62,771 nucleotides of DNA, taken from assembly GCA_030614785.1 (NCBI GenBank), contig JAUWTJ010000012.1, positions 1-62,771 of the forward strand, read 5' to 3'. The stretch comes from Alphaproteobacteria bacterium. GTDB lineage: Bacteria; Pseudomonadota; Alphaproteobacteria; M2410. A program made the translations under genes and the position numbers. Of the stretch, positions 36,309 to 43,497 are shown one piece after another. The notes below the pieces were generated by a model. The model was given only the letters and a program-made list of their open reading frames with translations. It searched no databases and was not told the DNA's origin. Numbering within the stretch: position 1 is the first letter of the stretch; the number at the start of each line of letters is the position of its first letter.

Positions 36309-36716
36309 TCAGACGTTGAGAGAAGGAGGAGCGCGAGGACGGGCAGTCGGGTTAAATGCAGCAGGCCGCGGCGCGAGGCGGTCAACCGGCATGGCAACCA
36401 GGACTGTATATCCCTGGCCGACGGCAACAATGGTTGGCGCGTCAGGCGCGAGCGGTGCCCCCGCAAGCGCAAATGCACATCCCGAACCTGATTGATCCTG
36501 ATCAGGATGGTGCTGCTCCGGCTCAAAAGGGTTCACCCAGTCCGGCGGCAAGCCATTGCCATTTTGTTGGCACAGATAGATCCCGACCTTACCAGTGTCC
36601 GGATCAGGGCTCATCATGTAACCGGCAGGGACAATAGCGCGCAAGGCAAAGGCAGCCAGGGCGAAAATCACCAAAACCTGCCGTATTATTCCCGAATTAC
36701 GCATCAACCGGATCAT
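36309..36716 (-). CDS. DUF2946-family small exported protein
   Basis: 135-residue protein with an N-terminal membrane helix or signal (VLVIFALAAFALRAIVPAGYM), an LRAIVPAGYM motif characteristic of DUF2946, a CQQNG...C cysteine pair separated by a His-rich stretch (PEQHHPDQDQ), and a proline-rich tail. The LCxxxG plus histidines could bind a metal. DUF2946 genes are usually found next to TonB receptors and PepSY proteins, exactly as here. GGAGG lies 5 bases before the ATG. Function is unknown; a part in copper or iron handling is the common suggestion. Confidence 0.78.
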   Translation of the reverse strand: MIRLMRNSGIIRQVLVIFALAAFALRAIVPAGYMMSPDPDTGKVGIYLCQQNGNGLPPDWVNPFEPEQHHPDQDQSGSGCAFALAGAPLAPDAPTIVAVGQGYTVLVAMPVDRLAPRPAAFNPTARPRAPPSLNV

Positions 36717-36810
36717 CTGGCCTCCAATAGAGCCACAGTAGCCATGATACCCCTGCCAAGTGCAGACGACAAGTTGTCACGCTTGATAATTCGCACGGCC
36801 AGCCAGCCAT

Positions 36811-37014
36811 TCACAGGATCAAGCGTCCGTCGGTGCGCGTCCAGTCCTTGACGAAGGCGCCAATAAATTGTTTCAGCGCCGCGTGACCGGAAACCGGCGC
36901 GGCCGGCATATTGTAGTAGGTTCCGTCTTCTGTGAAATAGCCGACGAGCTCGTCGACATCGAGACGCGACCAGGCTTCGATGAATTTCTTTATGATTGCA
37001 ACATTGTCAGTCAT
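36811..37014 (-). pseudogene. Truncated limonene-epoxide-hydrolase/SnoaL-like gene
   Basis: Only 67 residues, about half the family's normal length. The start is good (GGGGAAAGCCAA before ATG), and the N-terminal half reads like limonene-1,2-epoxide hydrolase: an FIEAWSRLDVDELVGYF helix followed by DGTYYNMPAAPVSGH, containing equivalents of the substrate-site Tyr and Asn (YxN). The frame then ends after GRLIL with TGA, before the Arg and two Asp of the catalytic triad would occur, and no continuation is found in the other frames of the following ~95 bp. It is most likely a remnant, although a short NTF2-like protein cannot be ruled out. Confidence 0.6.
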
Positions 37015-37216
37015 TTGGCTTTCCCCTGATTTGAGCTATCGAGTTCAAAGACAACGCCCACGACACTTCGAGCCTTGCTTGCCGGGGCCTGCCACAGACT
37101 ATATCCAAACACACTGATGATGCAATCCAACGGGAAGCAGGGTGTTTCAAGCAGAGCCGGACAGCTTTTATAATCTCGACGATGCAGTGGCCTGCCCGCA
37201 CTTCAGCCTCGCCAGA

Positions 37217-37840
37217 TCACTTGGATGTCGAGCAGTGACCAAGTTCATGCTCCACGTGGCATTCCAGCAGGCGGGCCAGCTGATCATAGGGCTCGATGTT
37301 CACGGTGTGAAGTTTATCTACAATGCCTTTTACCAGTGGAACAAGGTGTCGATCCAGAAAGTCATATTGTCCGCGTTGCAGGGACAAGACATCCTCTTGC
37401 CTCACAGCGATCGATTCCAGATGGCTGAGATACTGCATAAAGTCCAATTCCACCAGAAGTGAATCCGGCCAATGGACATTGTCACTGTTTTTTAGATCAA
37501 GTCCGAAATGCTCATAGAAACGAAACAGCTCCTCAAACAACTCGTTTGCAACGGCGCGCGTGTAGGCTCTTTCGTGAAATGACACCGCCGGATTACCGAC
37601 TTCAAAACTGGATGAATAGACCTGAGCCAGTCCTTTGAAATCTCCGCCGCCTTGAAATCTATGTTTATCCAGGTCCAGCCCGCAGGTCGACAACACCTCG
37701 CTGGATGGCATGGCTCTGAACGATCCTTCAGCCAAAGCGTCCAACCAGACTTCACGTGCCGGTGGACCGAACCATGTTGCGAACAGTCGATACGCCTGGG
37801 CTCGCGTCTCTGGCCGTACCTTTGTTATAGTTGCAGCCAC
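37217..37840 (-). CDS. TorD/DmsD-family chaperone of the alpha5 operon
   Basis: About 207 residues if translation begins at the GTG at 37840, which touches the gamma-subunit stop codon and has GAGG about 8 bases upstream; earlier in-frame ATGs at 37903-37915 would overlap gamma by 60-70 bp. TorD features are RAQAYRLFATWF near the start, the FKGLAQVYSSSFEVG segment and PDSLLVELDFMQYLSHLE, the family signature helix. Near the C-terminus is a His/Cys cluster (ECHVEHELGHC). It is encoded last in the alpha-beta-gamma set, the place of the delta chaperone in ethylbenzene and dimethylsulfide dehydrogenase operons. Confidence 0.85.
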   Translation of the reverse strand: MAATITKVRPETRAQAYRLFATWFGPPAREVWLDALAEGSFRAMPSSEVLSTCGLDLDKHRFQGGGDFKGLAQVYSSSFEVGNPAVSFHERAYTRAVANELFEELFRFYEHFGLDLKNSDNVHWPDSLLVELDFMQYLSHLESIAVRQEDVLSLQRGQYDFLDRHLVPLVKGIVDKLHTVNIEPYDQLARLLECHVEHELGHCSTSK

Positions 37841-37841
37841 A

Positions 37842-38495
37842 TCAGGCCTCAATTTCCAACGGTTCCCATTCAACCGAAACAGATTTTTGAGCTGACCGGT
37901 CATCATTGCCGCCATCCCAGACAGCAAATGATATACCTGCGACTTTGTCGGGAGCAAAGCTGACCTGCCGATCGGAGAACATCCCTGCACGTAAAGCTCT
38001 TTGAAAAACTACTGACCAACGGCCGTTCTCATGGACCGACGCCACTGACAACCCGAGTTCTTTTCCCGAGCGGCGCTGACTGCTTCCAAACCCGTGAGCG
38101 ATGACGTCAAACGGCTCTGCCATATTCGCCCGCCAGAACCAGGCATTGACCGGGTTTTTCTCGTCGCCCATGGTCATGGGGTCAGCCTGATCAGTGAGCG
38201 GAAACAGCACTGCAACCCCGTCGACGAATTGATCCAGATCCCTGATCTCATCATTGCGGGTCTTGTCTTCCCAGGACAGATGCACCGAAATCTTCTTGCC
38301 ATTATGCGCGATCCGGCTTTCAATCTGGTCGACCTTGCCGTGCTCCGTACTCATAGCCATGAAGGTAGAGAGGTGTTCAACCATCGTGATTGGTGTCGGG
38401 ACCAGATCGAACTGCCCGGCTCCGGATTGACCCCACAGCTCGTTATGTGGATCAAGGAAGTGATCAGACTGTTTATTGATATAGGGTACTTTCAT
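37842..38495 (-). CDS. Haem-b gamma subunit of type II molybdoenzyme (EbdC/DdhC-like)
   Basis: 217-residue subunit of the ethylbenzene-dehydrogenase haem-binding family, which passes electrons from the beta-subunit clusters to a periplasmic cytochrome. In EbdC the haem is held by Met and Lys; likely equivalents are Met107 or Met109 in DPMTMGDEKNP and Lys204 in SAQKSVSVEW. The family's NAWFWRA and ISFAVWDGGN motifs are present. ATG at 38495 has GGGAGGC about 8 bases upstream. No signal peptide is visible, and the preceding stop of beta3 leaves no room for one, so the protein would have to be co-exported with the Tat-dependent alpha5. Confidence 0.88.
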   Translation of the reverse strand: MKVPYINKQSDHFLDPHNELWGQSGAGQFDLVPTPITMVEHLSTFMAMSTEHGKVDQIESRIAHNGKKISVHLSWEDKTRNDEIRDLDQFVDGVAVLFPLTDQADPMTMGDEKNPVNAWFWRANMAEPFDVIAHGFGSSQRRSGKELGLSVASVHENGRWSVVFQRALRAGMFSDRQVSFAPDKVAGISFAVWDGGNDDRSAQKSVSVEWEPLEIEA

Positions 38496-38509
38496 CTGTC
38501 TTGCCTCCC

Positions 38510-39562
38510 TCAAACCGGATGGTTCGTGAATTCAGCGAACCGGTCCTGCCATTTGCGACTGATCAGAAGATCCATGAGCGCGGAGTCGCCGCCGCTCTTT
38601 TTCTTTTCTCTTTCTGCCAGCAGGATTGCCAGAGCCTTGTGAACTTCCTTGCCAAAATAACTCTCCAGAACTGAATCCGGTATGCGCATCTTGTCGGTTA
38701 GCTCATCATCACTGTCAAAAGCCCAGGGCGACATTGGTGGCACGTAAAAGACATTGGGCGACGTGCCATATTCAGGATGGAGCGGGATCGCAACCTTGTA
38801 TTTCTCCACCAGTTTGTGCACCAGGCTATTCTCGTCATCAAGAAAACCCATTGCACGCGTCCGGCCAGGGCACTGACGATTGCAGGCGGTGGCGATCCCC
38901 TTGTCGAGGCGAGGGAAGCACTCGATGCATTTTTCGCTTTTCTCTTTTGCCGGATTGAAAAAGACCATCTTGTAAGGACAGGCAGCAACACAATGTCGAT
39001 GCCCTTCACATTTGTCCTGGTCGATCAGGACGACGCCATCTTCGCGCTTGTAAATGGCGTTTCTGGAACAGGCATCCACGCAGGCCGGGTGGCTGCAGTG
39101 ATTACATTTGCGCGGCAGGTAGAAAAAGTAGGGATTTGGCCACTCGCCCTTGCCCTGATCTTCATCCCAGTTATAGCCCCACTCCGGTGACCCTCCGAGG
39201 GCCGAAGTCGGTTCCAGCTTTCTATTTTGGGCATTTCCTTCGTTGAACACTTCTTGATGATTGAACGTGAACGCGTCTCCGCAATCGACCAGTGACGGCA
39301 AGTCTCCCGGCTGCGGGTTTCCACTCTTGTCATAACCGCCGCCCTTCTTCTCAAAGTCGCGGGGATATAGAGCCCCTGGCGCTGTCGCGACACTCATCCA
39401 GCGCATGTGGTGTGCGTCGTCGCGCTCGGTCCACAGGTTCTTGCAGGCTACAGTGCAAGACTGGCACCCCATACATTTGTTGAGATCAATGACGGTCGCA
39501 ATCTGACGATCCGACTTCATCAATTCCTGTTTTGTGGGAATGGACTTGTTCAACATTTTCAT
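38510..39562 (-). CDS. Iron-sulfur beta subunit of type II molybdoenzyme (beta3)
   Basis: 350-residue homologue of EbdB/DdhB/NarH, begun 1 bp after the alpha5 stop. Cysteine groups are CMGCQSCTVAC, CNHCSHPACVDAC, CEGHRHCVAAC and CIECFPRL...CNRQC. In the third group His stands where NarH has Trp and beta1/beta2 have Ser, so the [3Fe-4S] prediction still holds. PLHPEYGTSPNVFYVPP is conserved. It has an N-terminal extension of about 15 residues compared with the other betas. No signal peptide; in the periplasmic members of this family beta is carried across by the Tat signal of alpha. Confidence 0.93.
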   Translation of the reverse strand: MKMLNKSIPTKQELMKSDRQIATVIDLNKCMGCQSCTVACKNLWTERDDAHHMRWMSVATAPGALYPRDFEKKGGGYDKSGNPQPGDLPSLVDCGDAFTFNHQEVFNEGNAQNRKLEPTSALGGSPEWGYNWDEDQGKGEWPNPYFFYLPRKCNHCSHPACVDACSRNAIYKREDGVVLIDQDKCEGHRHCVAACPYKMVFFNPAKEKSEKCIECFPRLDKGIATACNRQCPGRTRAMGFLDDENSLVHKLVEKYKVAIPLHPEYGTSPNVFYVPPMSPWAFDSDDELTDKMRIPDSVLESYFGKEVHKALAILLAEREKKKSGGDSALMDLLISRKWQDRFAEFTNHPV

Positions 39563-39563
39563 T

Positions 39564-42464
39564 TCATGCCTCCTTCACTTTTTCAATATCGACACGAATA
39601 GCCCGATCACTGGTTGGGTTGGGACTACCTGTTGATGAGTGAAAGCGACACTGGGTGTAGTTCATGGCCAGCTGGGTAGGCTTCGGCAGTCCAATGGTCA
39701 TCACATCATGGGATTTCCAGTCCTTGAACTGATAGGGCTCCCACATATAGGTAACCACCTGATCCTTGCCGACGGCTGCAGACAGAGAAACCATCAGCTC
39801 GGACTCGTCGTAGTCATTGAACATGCGCACCTGATCCCCGTCCGCTATGCCTTTTTCTCTGGCAACCTGATCATTGAGAAAAACCACTGGCTGTCCGCGG
39901 TGCAATTTCATGAAGTGAGGATTGGCCAGATGCAGCGTATGCACAGAGATCCGCGGATGCCCGCCGACGAGCCGGAACGGGTGATCCCCCCCGATGGGCG
40001 GGGTGTCTTTATGGACCGGCAGGGCTTCTCCGGCTTCGATGAACCATTCGTGATCCATGTAGAACTGCGCCCGGCGCGTATGCGTTGGATAGGGCAGTTT
40101 TTTATCGACATGCCAGCCAAGCGCATAGTTTGGCTTATCTGTGTGCCAGTCACTTGCACCGGTATGGCGTTGCAAGCCATCCCCAAGAGAGGTAATGCGA
40201 ACCTGCCCTTCCTCCTCAAATTTCTCCAACGTGTAATCAGGCGGGAAGAGACCTGTTGCAGCATTGTAGGCAACAAATTCACGCACTACATCTTCATTGT
40301 CGTTCAGCTCACCATCAAGGGTGAAGCGGCGCTGCAGATCACTGTAGAGTCTGGGAACACCCGCACGGTCAACAAATTGTGTCATGCCGCGCTGCGCGGC
40401 CCGCTCGGCTATCTTGCCCATAAGGTCCCGGTAGATCTCCCATTCGGAAAGCGCTTCCCCTGGTGGATCAACGGCCTTTTGCTGCATCGACTGATAGGGA
40501 TAGTGGGCAAAGACCATGGTGGTATCGGCCTTCTCGTAGTACCAGGCAGCGGGCAGCAAAATATCGGAAAAGGCAGCTGAGGAGGACATTCTCGTCTCAA
40601 TCGTGAAGATCATCTTCGCCTTGGGCCACAGCTCTTCAAGATACATCCTTGCGCCGCTGCGCTGACGACGCATAGGGTTGTGGCACTGATACATGAGCAC
40701 CTGGGGCTGGGCCGCCGGATCGCATTTGTAGATCGGGTCGATGTAACCTTTTTCCAGTCCCTCACTCAGATACTCACCGAATGTTTTGGACAAGGCAGGA
40801 TCCTGCCACTCCTTTTTATCCCAGAGTTTCTTGTAGCCGGCATATTGATACATCCAGATCGCAGGCGGAACCGAGCCTGATTTTCGCTGTGACATGACCG
40901 CCAGCGCCAGATGCACATCTTCTTCAGAGGCATCGGGGTCCTGTGACTTCACCATGTGAGTCACCTGCTGCAGGATCTGTTCTCTTTCAGCCTGAGATCC
41001 CTGGGCAATTGTCTTGTCTGTGCCGCCGACATGCCCCACATGATCAATCATCATCAAAAAGTTGTTGAAACCCGTGCCCGGCTTGCCCCAGTTGCCACTC
41101 AGACCAAGAACGAGGATGGCCGCGCGCTCCATCAGATCGCCGTGATAGCTCTTGGCAGAGGAGAAGCCGTTATAAAAATGCGTGCGTTTGGTCGCAATTT
41201 TGCGGGCCAGTTCTCGAATAAGCTTCGGCGTGACGCCGCACTTCGGACTGGCCTTCTCCGGCGTATAGTTGGCGCCCAGCTCTCTTTTCAGTTTTCTGAA
41301 AACGGTCTCGACCTGGGTCGTGGACCCGTCTTTCAACGGCACCCGCAAATCAGCGTCCAACTCTGCCTGACCATCGTATTTGAGTTTGTCCCGCGGCGCT
41401 TCGGCAACTTCTTCAAGGCCTGAATCATAGAAATAGAACTGATCCGGTCTCCCGCCGTCGACCTCCTGGGCGGACAGAAATTTACCATTGTCCCGGCGCA
41501 CCAGAATTGGCAGGTCTGTCTGTTCCAGAACGAAGTCCGGATGATAGATCTCCTCGTCGATCATGACCTGGGCAACGGACAGCCACAAAGCAGCATCCGA
41601 TGCCGGCAACACGGGGACATGGATATCCGCATGGATTGTCGATGGATTATAGTCAGGGTTCACCAACACCACTTCAGATCCATTGTAGCGAGCCTCGGTA
41701 ATGAAGTGATACATGGGAGGCGCAGTGTAGGACCAGTTGGTGTTGGAGAAGATCAGCACTTCGGCATCAAACATGTTGTCCGATGTCATACCCATACGCA
41801 TCTTGCCGAAAACCTGGGCAACGCCCTTCAGGTCATCCCCGATCGCAACATTTGTATCGGGACTTATAGCGCCGAGTTGGTTGCCAAACCGTCCGGCACC
41901 CGCTGTCGCAACAGAACCGGCGTGCAAATGTGGTGCATCAATGTGAAAACCGGCACTGCCGATCTCCTCGTGAGCATCAAGGATGGCGTCGGCCACTTCG
42001 CTCAACGCTTGGTCCCAGGAAATACGTTGCCATTTACCCTCGCCGCGCTCACCGGCTCTCTTCATCGGGTAACGTAATCGCTCTTCGCTGTAGAGAAGAT
42101 TATGAAACGCGCAGCCTTTCTGACAACCCATGGGATTATAGTCGGGATACGCCTCATTGGATGCGTCAGATCGCGCATTTTGCTCCTCGCGCCATACAAC
42201 ACCGTTTCGAGTGTAGACGCGAAAAGAACAGGCGGCCGGAAGACACTGATTATTGTGTGAGCCCCAACTGACCTTATCCCACTGCCACTCTTTGGCGTAG
42301 ATGTCTTCCCTGGAGCTGTAGTCGATATTGGCCTTGCCGCTGACAAGGTTTGAGATGAAGGACGGCGAGGCACATCCACTCAGGCTCGTCAGTGATAAAC
42401 CGGCGGCCCCGCCACTCAACTTGAGAAAGTCCCTGCGGGGTAACGTTGCAGTCTCTTTTGCCAT
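39564..42464 (-). CDS. Tat-exported type II molybdoenzyme alpha subunit (alpha5), possible lipoprotein
   Basis: 966-residue catalytic subunit, the only alpha here with an export signal: RRDFLKLSGGAAGLSL starts at residue 10. It is followed by LSGC (Cys31), which fits a lipobox, so the mature protein may be membrane-anchored through a lipidated cysteine. Cluster ligands are His70, Cys74, Cys79 and Cys114 (NPMGCQKG); the putative Mo aspartate is in GDDLKGVAQVFG. Start at 42464 has GGAGGC 7 bases upstream; a longer frame adds 58 unrelated residues running through the operator region. It heads the alpha-beta-gamma-chaperone operon, the layout of ethylbenzene, p-cymene, steroid C25 and dimethylsulfide dehydrogenases. 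It is the most divergent of the five paralogues. Confidence 0.93.
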   Translation of the reverse strand: MAKETATLPRRDFLKLSGGAAGLSLTSLSGCASPSFISNLVSGKANIDYSSREDIYAKEWQWDKVSWGSHNNQCLPAACSFRVYTRNGVVWREEQNARSDASNEAYPDYNPMGCQKGCAFHNLLYSEERLRYPMKRAGERGEGKWQRISWDQALSEVADAILDAHEEIGSAGFHIDAPHLHAGSVATAGAGRFGNQLGAISPDTNVAIGDDLKGVAQVFGKMRMGMTSDNMFDAEVLIFSNTNWSYTAPPMYHFITEARYNGSEVVLVNPDYNPSTIHADIHVPVLPASDAALWLSVAQVMIDEEIYHPDFVLEQTDLPILVRRDNGKFLSAQEVDGGRPDQFYFYDSGLEEVAEAPRDKLKYDGQAELDADLRVPLKDGSTTQVETVFRKLKRELGANYTPEKASPKCGVTPKLIRELARKIATKRTHFYNGFSSAKSYHGDLMERAAILVLGLSGNWGKPGTGFNNFLMMIDHVGHVGGTDKTIAQGSQAEREQILQQVTHMVKSQDPDASEEDVHLALAVMSQRKSGSVPPAIWMYQYAGYKKLWDKKEWQDPALSKTFGEYLSEGLEKGYIDPIYKCDPAAQPQVLMYQCHNPMRRQRSGARMYLEELWPKAKMIFTIETRMSSSAAFSDILLPAAWYYEKADTTMVFAHYPYQSMQQKAVDPPGEALSEWEIYRDLMGKIAERAAQRGMTQFVDRAGVPRLYSDLQRRFTLDGELNDNEDVVREFVAYNAATGLFPPDYTLEKFEEEGQVRITSLGDGLQRHTGASDWHTDKPNYALGWHVDKKLPYPTHTRRAQFYMDHEWFIEAGEALPVHKDTPPIGGDHPFRLVGGHPRISVHTLHLANPHFMKLHRGQPVVFLNDQVAREKGIADGDQVRMFNDYDESELMVSLSAAVGKDQVVTYMWEPYQFKDWKSHDVMTIGLPKPTQLAMNYTQCRFHSSTGSPNPTSDRAIRVDIEKVKEA

Positions 42465-42526
42465 TACATTGCCTCCTTGATGGATCTGCACTTGTAATTT
42501 CGAGAGTTTTTGAGAATGCCACGCAT

Positions 42527-42552
42527 TCTTATTGATAAAACTATCAATAAGA
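42527..42552. promoter_or_regulatory. Palindromic operator, 11-bp arms, ahead of alpha5
   Basis: TCTTATTGATA and its exact complement TATCAATAAGA are separated by AAAC. The palindrome lies at the expected transcription start, about 65-90 bp upstream of the alpha5 ATG. It contains the same TATTGAT half-site as the two sites at 42562 and 44771. The gap between TTGAT and ATCAA is 6, so it is not an FNR box (which has 4). Confidence 0.6.
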
Positions 42553-42561
42553 GAATGAGCG

Positions 42562-42582
42562 CTATTGATAGCCTTGTCAATC
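42562..42582 (-). promoter_or_regulatory. Shared operator/promoter element upstream of alpha5
   Basis: Matches CTATTGATRGYCTTGTCAAT, the same sequence found between acyl-CoA dehydrogenase and tetR. On the minus strand it includes a perfect -35 TTGACA, with a poor -10 (CATTCT) 17 bases on. Half-sites TATTGA and TCAAT are inverted with an 8-base spacer, a normal geometry for a TetR-family dimer. Confidence 0.65.
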
Positions 42583-42680
42583 CTGGATCTGATGGAGTGT
42601 GACGGCGGATACCGCAAAATCCCGCTGCAAGAGCTCACAGATTTTCGAAGACGATCACTTTGTCCATGACCCGGGCGTTC

Positions 42681-43442
42681 CTACCCCTGACGGTCCATGA
42701 AGTCCGCCAACGCTTCGTTGACCGTATCGGGCTGATCGATATTGGCGGCGTGGCCAGCGCCGCTAATTTCAATCTTCCTCGCGCCGGGAATCTTCGCAGC
42801 CATATAGTCGCAAGCTGCGTGGAAAGGTTTGTCTTCCGAACCAACAATAATCAGTGTCGGGACTTTAATATTCGGTAGCGATTGAATGACGCGATCGTCT
42901 TTCTGCTTCAACATGCCCTCGGCCGCACGAATGAGACCTTCGGCAGAGCGGTGAACACTGGATGCCATTTCCACGCTGCGACTCTTGAGCGCCTCCAGTC
43001 CTTTTTTGATATAGTTCTGCTTCGTAAGTTCAGCGGTTTCGTTCCATGCGGCGCGCGCCTGATCGCTCTTGTACCCGGGTCCTGTATCAAAGATAACAAG
43101 GGCTTTGACCCGTTCGGGACAAGCCAGATAAAAGGCAAGAGACATATAGCCACCAAGGGAGAGACCACCGATTACAGCTTCATCATGCCCGAGGTGGTCG
43201 AGCAGAGCGGCCATATCTTCAACCGTAGCGGCCTCCGAGTATTCTTCCTGTTCTTCCGGATAATCACTCTGACCGTGGCCACGCATATCCCAGGTAATCA
43301 GGGAATGGGTCCTGGTGATGGTTTCGATCTGCGGGTGCCACATCCGGGACGTCGCCGAATAGCCGTGGCTCATCAGGAACGGCGGGCCTTCACCATGGAC
43401 TTCATAGTAGATTTCGACACCATCACGATTGAGCTTCGGCAT
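42681..43442 (-). CDS. Alpha/beta hydrolase
   Basis: 253-residue cytoplasmic alpha/beta hydrolase resembling the 3-oxoadipate enol-lactonase / carboxylesterase group. The catalytic triad is readable: nucleophile Ser in GGLSLGGYM (~residue 98), Asp in GSEDKPFH (~206), His in GAGHAAN (~235). The oxyanion-hole segment is SHGYSATSRMW. GGGAGA lies just upstream of the ATG. It follows the acyl-CoA dehydrogenase after 55 bp and shares its control region, so the two probably act in one catabolic route, perhaps on ring-opened or ester intermediates. Substrate unknown. Confidence 0.85.
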   Translation of the reverse strand: MPKLNRDGVEIYYEVHGEGPPFLMSHGYSATSRMWHPQIETITRTHSLITWDMRGHGQSDYPEEQEEYSEAATVEDMAALLDHLGHDEAVIGGLSLGGYMSLAFYLACPERVKALVIFDTGPGYKSDQARAAWNETAELTKQNYIKKGLEALKSRSVEMASSVHRSAEGLIRAAEGMLKQKDDRVIQSLPNIKVPTLIIVGSEDKPFHAACDYMAAKIPGARKIEISGAGHAANIDQPDTVNEALADFMDRQG

Positions 43443-43497
43443 TTATTGTCTCCCTGTATTAACAGCCATCCTCTGAGGTCAACGACTGACTAGCCTG

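Noticed and set aside
10211-42464. Assignment of any alpha as chlorate/perchlorate or selenate reductase
   Set aside because: No chlorite dismutase gene is present, and the motifs common to the whole type II branch do not identify the substrate.
42527-42552. FNR/Anr binding site in the palindrome before alpha5
   Set aside because: TTGAT and ATCAA are six bases apart; the FNR box needs four.
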